Shown piece after piece: positions 9,214 through 17,838 of a stretch of 64,000 bases of DNA (within the stretch, counting starts at the first letter, position 1; the number at the start of each line of letters is the position of its first letter). The notes beneath the pieces were generated by a model. The model worked only from the letters and a program-made list of their open reading frames with translations, was not told the DNA's origin and did no database searches. Source of the stretch: an uncultured delta proteobacterium. Its GTDB lineage: Bacteria > Myxococcota_A > Polyangia > Polyangiales > Polyangiaceae. The translations under genes and the position numbers were made by a program. The stretch lies in NCBI GenBank assembly GCA_903892415.1, contig CAITIQ010000344.1:124001-188000 (forward strand), read 5' to 3'.

Positions 9214-10290
9214 TCAGTCTTCCACCAGCTGGGCGATATAGGTCATGCGCACCGACGGGTCATAGAGCGGCCCTGGTAGCGCAAAGCCAGGCGCCGCTTG
9301 ACCGACACCCGCGCTGTTATCCACGACGACGTAGTAGAGGCCTGGGTTCAGCGCAAAGCGCCTGACGAACGGTCCCGGCTGGACCACGCTGCTCGAGATG
9401 AAGGTCCCTGGCGGCGGCCCTGGGGCCCGCCCAGCTTGGTAGCCTTCCCGCCAAATATCGCCGGTCATCTTGGGGACGACCAAGAAGTCGACGGCGTTGG
9501 CGCCGCTGAGCGTTCCACGGAGTTGAATCACTTGATCATCGTCGGCGACTTCGAACGGCCCGAGGAAGTCCATCTGCTGGTTGTAAATGTCGGCGACGTC
9601 ATTCTGAAATGTGTACGCCTCGTCCTCTTCGTCCACCTCGACCGGGCGGAACGGGAAGCGACCTGCCGGTAAGTAACCGAGCGCGAACTCCTTGCCCTCA
9701 TCGGTTTCAACGACGGTAAACCCTCGACTGATGAAGCGGCTGACCACCTGGCCGCCAAAGATATTGGCGGCGGAGCCAGCGGGAGTAAGGCCCGTCGCCA
9801 GATCGACGATCGGGTTTTGGCTGTTGGTCATACGGAAGTCCGGACCTGCAGCGATGCGAGCCATCTTGCCCCAGACCCACGCACCGTCATCGTGCATGTA
9901 GAAGTCGAACGCGTACTCCACCGTGGCTGTCATCGTGAAGCTGGAGAGCTTTGACGTGGGCAAGTAGGCGTAGCCGCTGCCACCGATGTTCACCACCACT
10001 GTGCGGTTCGTCTCGTTGATCGAGAAGGTGCAGGAACTCGGGAAGTAGCGACCGATCGTCGGAGAGGCGTCCTGCATCTTTAGCGGCACGCTCGTCTTCA
10101 GCATCTCGGGGCAGATGCGGTCGGCTCCGTAGGTCTTGAACGCCCACCAACGGAGGTTGGGGTCGCGGTTCAAGATCGAAGCACAGCTGGTCTGTGAAAG
10201 AGGGGTCAGCGTGCTGATGGCCAAGATCAACGCGGACCGAAGCCCGCGCGCAATCAAGCTTGAGGGCGCACTCTTTTCAAGTTGGTTCAT
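9214..10290 (-). CDS. Predicted outer-membrane lipoprotein, unknown function
   Basis: 358 residues with an N-terminal signal: a hydrophobic stretch RSALILAISTLTPLSQTSCAS ends in a lipobox-like T-S-C, so the protein is probably lipidated near residue 33 and faces the periplasm. The mature part has few recognisable motifs; it is rich in beta-prone segments and ends with LNPGLYYVVVDNSAG, a stretch resembling the C-terminal beta-sandwich in proteins that describe a value as a displayed or bound ligand. I do not recognise the family. Start ATG 10290 overlaps the stop of the upstream extensin-like gene as TGATG, so the two are translationally coupled and probably act in the same envelope process. 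Confidence 0.75.
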   Translation of the reverse strand: MNQLEKSAPSSLIARGLRSALILAISTLTPLSQTSCASILNRDPNLRWWAFKTYGADRICPEMLKTSVPLKMQDASPTIGRYFPSSCTFSINETNRTVVVNIGGSGYAYLPTSKLSSFTMTATVEYAFDFYMHDDGAWVWGKMARIAAGPDFRMTNSQNPIVDLATGLTPAGSAANIFGGQVVSRFISRGFTVVETDEGKEFALGYLPAGRFPFRPVEVDEEDEAYTFQNDVADIYNQQMDFLGPFEVADDDQVIQLRGTLSGANAVDFLVVPKMTGDIWREGYQAGRAPGPPPGTFISSSVVQPGPFVRRFALNPGLYYVVVDNSAGVGQAAPGFALPGPLYDPSVRMTYIAQLVED

Positions 10291-11096
10291 CAAAGCACAA
10301 TCCGCCATTTGACTCGCGGCCTGATCTCCAGGTGGAAGTGGTTCTTGTGATCCGCGTCGTAGTTTGGCGACAGCATACTCGTGAAAATGCGAGCGTCTCG
10401 TGCTTCGCAAAAGATCTGGCGGAGCTCGCGACGATCCCCAATGAGGTTCTCAGCCACTGGACAAGGGGCCACGCTCTTTTGCGGCTGCCAGTCTCGATCG
10501 ATCACGATATCTCGGGCCACCGCAGATTTTTCGGTCTTTTTGACGAATCTCCGAATGTCTAACGCCAAGCCACCAGGGTGCCGTGCTGCCTCTTTGGAGG
10601 CAGGCCATGACTTCGCTGGGGGTCGCCAAGCTGAGAAAATGTGCACCTCGGCGATTTCGTGCTTTGCCAAAATCACGGCCAGGTCGTCTACGGCCAGCGC
10701 GAGCCGACAATCCATCACTTCGTACGGTGTGGTCGCGCGCTCCTCGGCGGGTAACTCGGTGCGAAAGGACACACCTCGTACGGGCCCCTTCAAGCGAACA
10801 GGGATCAGCACGCCGGGCTTTTCCGTAAGCGCCGTGAACTCGACCTTGCGCGCTCTGAGCTCGGTGAGGCATCCCTCGGCGGTCATTGCCCCATACTTTG
10901 CGCTCGGTGCCGAAGCCCAATCCTTCTCCACCACGGTGCGCGGCTGGACCCGCCGCTTGGCCGGCTTGGCCGAGAGCGGAGTCACGACGGCCGATAGAAG
11001 TAGGAACAGGGCCAGCCCAACCCGGCCGGACGTCACCGGGAACGAGCCCTTGCGGACTTCGCGGTGGCCAACCTGAGCGGAAGAAGGGGAGCCCAT
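10290..11096 (-). CDS. Extensin-like (peptidase M15-type fold) secreted protein
   Basis: 268 residues. An N-terminal segment VGLALFLLLSAVVTPLSA is a signal peptide or anchor. The body matches the extensin-like C-terminal domain (PF06904), a relative of D,D-carboxypeptidases: a Cys near DCRLALAVDDL, HPGGLALDIRRF around residue 168, a second Cys pair (APCPVAEN and QIFCEAR), and the end motif YDADHKNHFHLEI. The H-x(6)-D and H-x-H arrangement is the zinc site of the LAS/M15 peptidase fold, so a role in peptidoglycan trimming is plausible; it is inferred, not shown. First gene of a two-gene operon with the downstream lipoprotein (TGATG overlap). Confidence 0.75.
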   Translation of the reverse strand: MGSPSSAQVGHREVRKGSFPVTSGRVGLALFLLLSAVVTPLSAKPAKRRVQPRTVVEKDWASAPSAKYGAMTAEGCLTELRARKVEFTALTEKPGVLIPVRLKGPVRGVSFRTELPAEERATTPYEVMDCRLALAVDDLAVILAKHEIAEVHIFSAWRPPAKSWPASKEAARHPGGLALDIRRFVKKTEKSAVARDIVIDRDWQPQKSVAPCPVAENLIGDRRELRQIFCEARDARIFTSMLSPNYDADHKNHFHLEIRPRVKWRIVL

Positions 11097-11192
11097 GCTT
11101 ACTTGGACGAAGGGTAGATCGGATGATTCGCAGCTAATAACGACGGGATTGTGCGCGGAACGAAAACCAGCGCTAAACTAGGGTTAGTTCTT

Positions 11193-12224
11193 ATGCAATT
11201 GTCCCAGCGCGCACGGCGAATTCTGCTGGCGGTGGTATCCGAATACATCGAAACGGGAGCACCGGTCGGCAGTCGTACTCTGTCCCGCCATCACGGCCTC
11301 GATCTTTCGGCAGCTTCGATCCGCAACGTGCTGTCCGATCTCGATGAGGCTGGCTACCTCACGCAGCCGCATACCTCGGCGGGGCGTGTTCCCACCGACC
11401 GAGCCATTCGGCTTTTCATCGACTTGTTGATGGAGGTCAAAACGATCGCACCGGAGGACCGCGCAGACCTGCGGGCGAAGGTGGCTGACATCTATGCGCG
11501 CAGCCCCGACCCGCTCGGAGACAGCGGCAAGTTGCTCTCTCAGCTGAGCGGCTCAGCCGCGGTGATTGCGCGACAGAGCAAAGGGCGAACGCTGTCGCAG
11601 CTGCGCTTCATTCAGACTCGGCCGGGGCAGTTGCTGGCGGTGTTGGTATTCGAGGACGGAACGATCGAGAACCGCTTCATTGCCTCGGAGGGCGACATTG
11701 ATGAGGCCGAGTTCAACCGCATTCACAACCTGCTTTCGGATGTGATCGAAGGGCGAACACTCGGTGAGGTGCGCGACCTTTTCGCGCGCCGCTTGGTCGA
11801 TGATCGCATGGCGCTCGATGGTCTTCGTCGGCGGGCCTTTGGCCTGGCTCACCGCGCCGTCGCTGACGTGGCAGACCGCAGCGAGCTGCGGATCGAAGGG
11901 CAGCATCAGTTGCTCGCGATGGCTGAGCACGGTGATATCGACAGGCTCAAGCGGTTGATGGTCGTGCTCGAAGAGCGTGAAGAAGTGGTGGCGCTGCTCG
12001 ACCGTACGCTCAACGCCGGCAGCGTTACCGTGTTCGTTGGCAAGGAGACCGGGGACTTGGGAGCCGGCCATCTGAGCCTGGTGGTGGCGCCCTACTCGGA
12101 GAACGGACAGGTCGCTGGAGCCGTTGGCGTGCTCGGGCCAACTCGAATGGACTACGCCAAGGTGATGCCGCTCGTCGACGCGACGGCCGAGGCCATGAGT
12201 CACGCCGCTCGCAAGGCCCGTTGA
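11193..12224 (+). CDS. hrcA: Heat-inducible transcription repressor HrcA
   Basis: 343 residues. The N-terminal winged helix-turn-helix includes LSQRARRILLAVVSEYIETG and PVGSRTLSR, then SAASIRNVLSDLDEAGYLTQPHTSAGRVPTDRA split over a longer run; the SAGRxPT motif is diagnostic. The C-terminal half is the HrcA GAF-like dimerisation domain with an IGxExxxxxxxxLS-like block near VGKETGDLGAGHLSLVV. HrcA represses chaperone genes at CIRCE operators and is reset by GroEL. I find no good CIRCE (TTAGCACTC-N9-GAGTGCTAA) upstream of hrcA, grpE or dnaK here, so its targets may be elsewhere, for example groESL. Start ATG 11193; an upstream in-frame ATG at 11151 would add 14 atypical residues. Confidence 0.95.
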   Translation: MQLSQRARRILLAVVSEYIETGAPVGSRTLSRHHGLDLSAASIRNVLSDLDEAGYLTQPHTSAGRVPTDRAIRLFIDLLMEVKTIAPEDRADLRAKVADIYARSPDPLGDSGKLLSQLSGSAAVIARQSKGRTLSQLRFIQTRPGQLLAVLVFEDGTIENRFIASEGDIDEAEFNRIHNLLSDVIEGRTLGEVRDLFARRLVDDRMALDGLRRRAFGLAHRAVADVADRSELRIEGQHQLLAMAEHGDIDRLKRLMVVLEEREEVVALLDRTLNAGSVTVFVGKETGDLGAGHLSLVVAPYSENGQVAGAVGVLGPTRMDYAKVMPLVDATAEAMSHAARKAR

Positions 12225-12277
12225 AGCCAGCTGCTCGCTGAGCCCAGCGCTTTGCTCGGGTGGCACGGCAGAAGCCG

Positions 12278-12790
12278 CTAATTGCGTTGGCCTGCACCCT
12301 TTTTAGAAGCTGAGCTACAGGCCTGACAGATCCCGTAGAGTTCGAGCTTGTGCGTGGTCACTTGGAAGTTGTGGCGCGCTGCGACGACCTCCTGCAGCTT
12401 TTCGATCCGTGGCTCTTCAAACTCGGTGATGCCGCCGCACGACGTGCAGATGAGATGGTCATGGTGATCATCGTCGTCATCGGCGAGCTCGTAACGCGAC
12501 AGCCCGTCCCCGAATTTGCGTTCCGACGCAACGCCACATTCGGCGAGGAGCTTAAGCGTCCGGTACACGGTGGCGTAGCCGATGCCCTTGTCCCGTGTTC
12601 GCACGATTTCGAGCAGGTCTTCGATCGTCACGTGCGCTCGACCTTCGAGGAAGGTTTCTACGATCACGCGCCGCTGAGCCGTGGAGCGGAGCTTTTTCCG
12701 CGCCATATAAAGCTCCAGCCGCTCGCGGAGCCGGGACCGAAGCGCATCATCCACGGGCCGGTGGGAGGGCTCGCTCATCGTGCGCACCAT
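12278..12790 (-). CDS. Fur-family metal/peroxide-responsive regulator
   Basis: 170 residues, usual size for the family. The N-terminal winged helix covers STAQRRVIVETFLEGRAHVT and GYATVYRTLKLLAECGVA (recognition helix). The dimerisation domain has a His/Asp-rich metal site, DDDDDHHDHLICTSCGG, and a C-terminal C-x-x-C pair ICQAC; with CTSC this forms the structural zinc site. Fur-type proteins repress iron, zinc or peroxide-defence genes when metal is bound. The acidic run before HHDH is longer than in E. coli Fur. Subtype (Fur, Zur, PerR) cannot be decided. ATG 12790 is preferred; ATG 12778 or an upstream TTG are alternatives. It converges on hrcA and diverges from the MFS gene. Confidence 0.92.
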   Translation of the reverse strand: MVRTMSEPSHRPVDDALRSRLRERLELYMARKKLRSTAQRRVIVETFLEGRAHVTIEDLLEIVRTRDKGIGYATVYRTLKLLAECGVASERKFGDGLSRYELADDDDDHHDHLICTSCGGITEFEEPRIEKLQEVVAARHNFQVTTHKLELYGICQACSSASKKGAGQRN

Positions 12791-12911
12791 GGCGTTCTTT
12801 TTTAGCGGATAGCTGCAGGCGTCAAGCGGCAAGCCGGAGTTGCTGTGACTTGAACGAACTTGTGCGCGGCTTCCATCCCTTGACGCCGCAGCGAAGCGCT
12901 AGGCTGCTTTG

Positions 12912-14168
12912 GTGTCGAGCGATCCGGAGACAGTCAGCGGCCCACCAGAGGAACGGCGCATCGTGCTGTTGATGGCTGCGGTTCAATTCGCAAACGTGCT
13001 CGACTTCATGATGGTCAACCCGCTCGGACCGCGGTTGGCGCAAGCACTCAATGTCGGCGCTTCCGATCTGCCTTCGATTATGGGCAGCTATACGGCAGCT
13101 GCCTCGGTCAGTGGCGTGTTGGGGCTGTTTTTCCTTGATCGATTCGACCGCAGGAAGGCTTTGGTCTTCACGCTCGTCGGCCTGGCCGTTGGGACGCTCT
13201 TGGGTGGACTCGCCACGAGCTTCACCACGCTCACGCTCACGCGCGTGTTGGCGGGTTGCTTCGGTGGGCCGGCGACCAGTCTGACCATGGCCATCTTGAG
13301 CGACACCGTGCCTGTGCAACGGCGTGGTCGGGCCATGGGCGTCGTGATGGGCGGTTTTGCGGCTGCGTCAGTCTTTGGTGTCCCAGCCGGCCTGTGGCTG
13401 GCTACGTTTGGCAGTTGGAGAACGCCCTTCTTTGCAGTGGCAGCGTCGATCGCCGTGGCCGCATTCTTCGCCATGCGATTGCTTCCGCCGCTCGACGCCC
13501 ACTTGGCTGGCCCGCGGCCCAATGTGCTGCGCGGATTGCTAACGATGGCGAGCACGAGAGCCGTGCAGCTTTCGATGCTGCTCACCTCGGTCACGATGAT
13601 GAGCGGCTTCATCTTGATTCCCAACATCGCGACGTTTGCCGAGTTCAACCTGCATTTTCCCGCAAACCATCTCGGATGGATGTACCTGCTCGGCGGGATC
13701 GCTAGCTTGATCACCACACGAGTCGCTGGTCGCTTGATCGATATCGGCACGCCGACCCAAGTATCGATGGGCGCAACCGTGGTGCTCGGGCTGGTGGTTT
13801 GGGCTTGGTTCGCCGAGGGGATTGCGCTTCCCGTGTTGGTGCTCTCGACAGCGTTCTTCATCGCGATGGGCGCGCGCGGCGTTGCGTTCAACACCACGAA
13901 CTCGAAGGTGCCTCTGCCCGAACAGCGCGCGCGCTTTCAATCGGCGCAAAGCGCGGTGCAACACGCGGCGGCGGCGCTCGCTGCCTTTGCCTCGTCGAAG
14001 ATCCTTGCTGAGCGGCCGGACGGTGGGCTCGCCCACATGGACCGAATTGCCTATCTCTCGATCGGTCTGTCGCTGCTGGTGCCGATCATCATGCTGCTCG
14101 TCGAGCGTGAGCTGCGACGCTCCAGACAAGCGACGCCGCTCGAGGCAGGCGCCACTACAACTGTGTGA
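12912..14168 (+). CDS. MFS transporter, drug/solute efflux type
   Basis: 418 residues with about 12 hydrophobic segments. The first helix reads IVLLMAAVQFANVLDFMMVNP, with the D-x-M/V-x-N-P signature of DHA1-type efflux carriers (drug, arabinose and sugar exporters), and the loop between helices 2 and 3 has FLDRFDRRKAL, the G-x-x-x-D-R-x-x-R/K motif A. The helix 5 motif C region GFAAASVFGVPAGLWLA is also present. It would export a small molecule by proton antiport at the inner membrane; substrate unknown. Start GTG 12912 or TTG 12909; there is no clear ribosome binding site. The 3' end overlaps the convergent ATPase-like gene by 14 bp. Divergent from the Fur-family gene, which might regulate it, though no Fur box is evident. 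Confidence 0.85.
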   Translation: MSSDPETVSGPPEERRIVLLMAAVQFANVLDFMMVNPLGPRLAQALNVGASDLPSIMGSYTAAASVSGVLGLFFLDRFDRRKALVFTLVGLAVGTLLGGLATSFTTLTLTRVLAGCFGGPATSLTMAILSDTVPVQRRGRAMGVVMGGFAAASVFGVPAGLWLATFGSWRTPFFAVAASIAVAAFFAMRLLPPLDAHLAGPRPNVLRGLLTMASTRAVQLSMLLTSVTMMSGFILIPNIATFAEFNLHFPANHLGWMYLLGGIASLITTRVAGRLIDIGTPTQVSMGATVVLGLVVWAWFAEGIALPVLVLSTAFFIAMGARGVAFNTTNSKVPLPEQRARFQSAQSAVQHAAAALAAFASSKILAERPDGGLAHMDRIAYLSIGLSLLVPIIMLLVERELRRSRQATPLEAGATTTV

Positions 14169-16425
14169 CCCGCCCGATCTGCCGAGAGTGAAGCACGCCG
14201 ACAACGCCTCCTAACAGCGCTGCAATCGGGACGAAGGCGGCGGGTAGTACACCGAGGGCAACGACGCCGACGCCGAGCACCGGCGGTAAGGCTGCCATAG
14301 CGAAGCTGACCCGCGCGTCGATGCGCGACCGCCTCGCGAGCGCGAGCGCCAACGCTGCATCACGCAGATCGTCGGAGGCGAGCGCCACATCGTACTCGCG
14401 CGAAGCCGAACCTGCAGCGCCGAGCGCGATCGATATGCCGGCGGCGCCCAGCGCCACGTCGTCTGCGGCGGCGTGACCGATCACTGCCACGGCCTCCCCT
14501 GCATCGGACAAGCGACGCACCTCTTCCGCACGGTCGACGTTGGGGATCTCCGCTCGCACGTGCTCGATATCCAGCGAGCGAGCGATGGCATCGCAGGTGT
14601 CTTGTGCATCCGCCGACATGAGCACCGGCTCGATGTTGCTATCCAAGAGGTGCTGAACCGACGCGCGAGCGCCCGGCCGAATCCCATCTTGCAGGCCGAT
14701 CAGCCCGACCAAACGCCCTCCCACGGCCACGAGTAAAACCGAACGACCCAACGCAGAGAGTTCGCCGATGCGCCACTCGGTTGCGGCGATGCCGATGCGC
14801 TGGTTCAGCATGTGAGCGCGCGAGCCGATGCAAACCTCTTCGCCCGCGCTGGTGATCGCGTTGACGCCAAGGCCCGGATAGACGGTTGGATTGCGCACGG
14901 GTCCAGGCTTGATCCCGCGATGATTGGCCGCACGGAGAATCGCCAGCGCGACGGGGCTCGAGTCGGAGCGCGCAGCGCCGCTTGCTAACGCGAGCAGCTC
15001 GTCTGCGTTGAGGTTGGGACCCTTTACTTCGACCTCGGCGACCTCGGGTTCACCGAGCAGCAGCGTTCCACGCGCGCAAAAAACCGCGACCGAGGCGCGC
15101 GAGGCGCGTTCCCAAGCGTCCGCGCTCTTGTAGGTGATGCCGCGGCGTTGCGCGAGCAGGATGCCGCGCGCGATCTGGGTGCTACCGAGCGCGCCGATCA
15201 AGGTCGTCGAAAGGCCTGCCATCACTGCGACGGCGGTCATCGCTGCGTCCAGCGGGCTGCGACTGATGGCAAACGTGAGGCCGGCTGCGCCGAGCGCGGT
15301 GACCGCTGCCCAGCGCTCGACCAGCGAACGTGATGCACGCGCGACCGAGGCCAGAGCATCGGCCCGCCGACGTGGGTCGAGCAAGACCCGCGCGAAAGAG
15401 CGGTCAGGACCGGACCAAGTGCAGATACCGAGCAGACGGCCGGAGACCACATGGGCGCCGGCTACCACCGTGTCTCCAGCGCGACGTCGCACCGGCGAGC
15501 TCGAGCGCAACCACGGTAGTACCTCGGCTTCGCCTTCCTGAATCATCAGGTCGACCGGGACGTCCTCACCCTCGTCCACGCGTACTCGCTCACCGGCGCA
15601 AAAGCCTTGCGCGTCGGTCTCTTCCTGGCCGTCAGCGAGAATGCGGCGTCCGCTTAGGGTGAGCGCATGTTCGACCCAGGTACGCTCCTCATCGACCGAG
15701 CGCCGCGCCATTTCCAAGAGCCACGTCGTGGTCGCGGTGATGGTCGCGATTGCGCCCGCGAGGCTAGCCGCTTCAGCGGCGATGAACGCTGGTGCGGAGA
15801 TGAGCGCCCACACGGCGACGGCAACGGACAACGTTGGCCCGGCGAGAATGGGGATCGGGTTGGGATCCACTGGGTCGCGAGGGATCGTCGCTGCGCGAGC
15901 GACGAGCACGCTTGCGCCGACCCCAGCCAGCACGATGCGCGCAAACAGCACCAAACGGGTTTCCCCGGTGATACCCAGCAATACCGCTAGCGTACCTGCC
16001 GCCACCGACAAGAGCAGCAGCAGACCACCGACATCGCGCGGCTCGGTCTCGATGCGTGGAGGCGGATCGACGAGTTGGCCTCGATCGATCTTTTCAACCA
16101 GCGCCCGAGAGTCATCCAGCCGCAACGGGCTCGGTAGGTCCGCTTCGGGGACGATCGGCGAGAAAGCGTTCTCCACGGCTGCGCCGAGGTGCTCGTTCGT
16201 GACGTCGGGAACCGAGCGTGGTGGGGCTAGCGAAACCGCTGCCTCATGAGCGTCGGTGGTCTCACCGCCCCATGGGGCGAGGTACGCCGAGCGACACGCT
16301 CCGGCGTTGCAGAAGTAGTGAAACTTCGAGTCGAAGAGCGCGACGTGTCCGGCCCGCAGAGGGTCGAGCATGGTGCCGCAACCCGAACAAGGCAGTGGCT
16401 CAGAGACAGGTCCTGCAGCTCGCAC
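14155..16425 (-). CDS. P-type ATPase-like membrane protein lacking catalytic motifs, with N-terminal Cys zinc-like domain
   Basis: 756 residues with the full layout of a heavy-metal P1B-type ATPase: N-terminal metal-binding-like domain, membrane helices, actuator domain, more helices, P and N domains, and two last helices. Residues 13-50 read CSGCGTML...FHYFCNAGAC, a YHS/TRASH-like zinc motif. But every catalytic motif has decayed: DKTGTLT is CARGTLL (Cys450 in place of the phosphorylated Asp), CPC is replaced in GLSTTLIGALG, TGES is RSSSP, TGDN is MSADA and GDGxNDAPAL is GHAAADDVAL. Neighbouring family residues remain, so the alignment is clear. It cannot be a phosphorylating pump as written; a sensor, scaffold or regulator of a metal pump is possible. 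GTG start one base after the argD-like stop, hence coupled to it. Confidence 0.8.
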   Translation of the reverse strand: MRAAGPVSEPLPCSGCGTMLDPLRAGHVALFDSKFHYFCNAGACRSAYLAPWGGETTDAHEAAVSLAPPRSVPDVTNEHLGAAVENAFSPIVPEADLPSPLRLDDSRALVEKIDRGQLVDPPPRIETEPRDVGGLLLLLSVAAGTLAVLLGITGETRLVLFARIVLAGVGASVLVARAATIPRDPVDPNPIPILAGPTLSVAVAVWALISAPAFIAAEAASLAGAIATITATTTWLLEMARRSVDEERTWVEHALTLSGRRILADGQEETDAQGFCAGERVRVDEGEDVPVDLMIQEGEAEVLPWLRSSSPVRRRAGDTVVAGAHVVSGRLLGICTWSGPDRSFARVLLDPRRRADALASVARASRSLVERWAAVTALGAAGLTFAISRSPLDAAMTAVAVMAGLSTTLIGALGSTQIARGILLAQRRGITYKSADAWERASRASVAVFCARGTLLLGEPEVAEVEVKGPNLNADELLALASGAARSDSSPVALAILRAANHRGIKPGPVRNPTVYPGLGVNAITSAGEEVCIGSRAHMLNQRIGIAATEWRIGELSALGRSVLLVAVGGRLVGLIGLQDGIRPGARASVQHLLDSNIEPVLMSADAQDTCDAIARSLDIEHVRAEIPNVDRAEEVRRLSDAGEAVAVIGHAAADDVALGAAGISIALGAAGSASREYDVALASDDLRDAALALALARRSRIDARVSFAMAALPPVLGVGVVALGVLPAAFVPIAALLGGVVGVLHSRQIGRVTQL

Positions 16426-16426
16426 T

Positions 16427-17719
16427 TCAGCCCGCGGAGATCAGGCGCAAGCGAAGCGCTGCGAGAGCGTCTGCGAGTCGGGACGCCGCTAGATCAAGCT
16501 CCTCAATCGTTGCAATCAGGGGTGGGGTGAAGCGCAGTACCTGACCGCCAGCCATGGTCAGCAGCAGACCGTGTTCGCGACAGAGCGCGAGAGCTTCTCG
16601 CGCATCCACGCCCTTTTTCAGGATCAGGCCGCGCATCAAACCAAGTCCGCGCTCGCCCTCACAAAGTTCCGGAAAGCGCAGCGCGATTTCTTGAAGTTTG
16701 GCCGAGAGATGCGCGCCCTTCTCGCGAACCTGGGAGAGCACGCCGTCTTTGGTCAGCACCTCGAGTACGACGCGCGCGGCACGACTCGCCAAAGCGTTGC
16801 CACCAAAGGTGGAGCCGTGCGTGCCAGGCGTGAGAACGTTGGCGAGTTCTTCGCGCACCAGCATCGCTCCGATCGGGAAGCCGCCGCCAAGCCCTTTGGC
16901 CAGCGTAACAACGTCGGCTCGCACACCGCTGTGCTCCAGCCCCAGCACCGTTCCGGTGCGACCAATGCCGGTCTGCACTTCATCGACGAGCAGCAGGGCC
17001 TGCTGCTCGTCGCACAGCTCGCGCAGCCCTTGGAGGAACCCCGCGGGGGCTGGAAGGACGCCGCCTTCTCCTTGAACCGGCTCGACGAAGATGCCGCAGA
17101 CGTCGTCGGACAAAACGCGCTTCAGCGCATCCAAGTCTCCGTAGGGCACGTGAGTAACGCCGGGAAACTCGCCGAATCCCTCGCGGTAAGAGGCCGTGCC
17201 AGTGAGATTCACCGTGGCAAAGGTGCGCCCGTGGAAGGAGTTCTCGAAGGCGATGAAGCGCAGCTTCTCCTTCTTTCCGCGATTGTGTTGGTAGCGGCGC
17301 GCGAGCTTGAGCATGGCCTCGTTCGCCTCACCGCCCGAATTGCAGAAGAATGCTCGAGAGAACCCGGTCGCGGCGGTCAGCTCCGCGGCCAGCATCAGGT
17401 TTTGCTGGTTGAAGAAGTAGTTGGAGACATGCATCAACGTGGCGGCCTGCTCGCTGATGGCTTGGACGAGCTTCAGGTGGCTGTGCCCAAGCGCGTTGAC
17501 CGCCACTCCGGCAGCGAAGTCGAGATAGCGCTTGTGCTCGCTATCCTCGACGAAGCAGCCGCTTCCCTTGACCAGCACCATCGGCGCCTGCCGGTAATTG
17601 CCGAGCAGGTGCTTGCTACCAAACTCCAGCAGCTCCGCCGTCGAGACCTGCGGCTCGGACTCCAGGCTTGAGGCTTGATCAAGATCGCTTGAGACTTCCT
17701 CTCGAGTTAGGCCACTCAT
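16427..17719 (-). CDS. argD: Acetylornithine/succinyldiaminopimelate-type aminotransferase (class III, PLP)
   Basis: 430 residues, class III PLP-dependent aminotransferase of the ArgD/AstC group. Seen: LDFAAGVAVNALGHSHLKLV, the phosphate-binding FFCNSGGEANEAMLKLARR, NSFHGRT, EPVQGEGG, the cofactor Asp in LLVDEVQTGIGRTG, and the Schiff-base Lys near residue 272 in TLAKGLGGGFPIGA, then THGSTFGGN. The family converts N-acetylglutamate semialdehyde to N-acetylornithine in arginine synthesis, and often also acts in lysine synthesis. The N-terminal 30 residues are extra. ATG 17719. The ATPase-like protein follows after a single base (TGAAGTG), which is an odd partner for a biosynthetic enzyme. Divergent from grpE. 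The family includes ornithine and GABA aminotransferases, so ArgD is the best but not sole choice. Confidence 0.88.
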   Translation of the reverse strand: MSGLTREEVSSDLDQASSLESEPQVSTAELLEFGSKHLLGNYRQAPMVLVKGSGCFVEDSEHKRYLDFAAGVAVNALGHSHLKLVQAISEQAATLMHVSNYFFNQQNLMLAAELTAATGFSRAFFCNSGGEANEAMLKLARRYQHNRGKKEKLRFIAFENSFHGRTFATVNLTGTASYREGFGEFPGVTHVPYGDLDALKRVLSDDVCGIFVEPVQGEGGVLPAPAGFLQGLRELCDEQQALLLVDEVQTGIGRTGTVLGLEHSGVRADVVTLAKGLGGGFPIGAMLVREELANVLTPGTHGSTFGGNALASRAARVVLEVLTKDGVLSQVREKGAHLSAKLQEIALRFPELCEGERGLGLMRGLILKKGVDAREALALCREHGLLLTMAGGQVLRFTPPLIATIEELDLAASRLADALAALRLRLISAG

Positions 17720-17787
17720 GGCTCTTTACCTACGTCCATGGTGCCTCGCCGTAAATGACTGAGAGGAACTGGGGAGCCTTCTTGGAG

Positions 17788-17806
17788 TTCAACACGCGTG
17801 GTTGAA
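17788..17806. promoter_or_regulatory. Inverted repeat overlapping the grpE -35 box, possible operator
   Basis: TTCAAC (17788-17793) and GTTGAA (17801-17806) are perfect arms around a 7-nt centre that is itself near-palindromic (ACGCGT). The right arm covers the -35 box of the predicted grpE promoter. It is not a CIRCE element. A regulator bound here would control grpE and possibly the divergent argD-like gene. Confidence 0.5.
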
Positions 17807-17829
17807 AGACGCGGCGGCCGGGATATATT
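17802..17829 (+). promoter_or_regulatory. Predicted sigma-70-type promoter of grpE
   Basis: TTGAAA at 17802-17807 and TATATT at 17824-17829, spacer 16 nt. The expected transcription start, about 7 nt past the -10 box, falls within a few bases of the ATG at 17839, so the mRNA may be leaderless; no ribosome binding site is present. Confidence 0.65.
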
Positions 17830-17838
17830 CGGCCCGCA

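Noticed and set aside
11097-11192. CIRCE operator upstream of hrcA
   Set aside because: Only a poor half-site-like CAGCGCTAA is visible; the left arm does not match TTAGCACTC at 9-nt spacing.
13088-13897. Antisense frame opposite the MFS transporter
   Set aside because: The plus-strand frame has the MFS motifs and helices; the antisense one has none.
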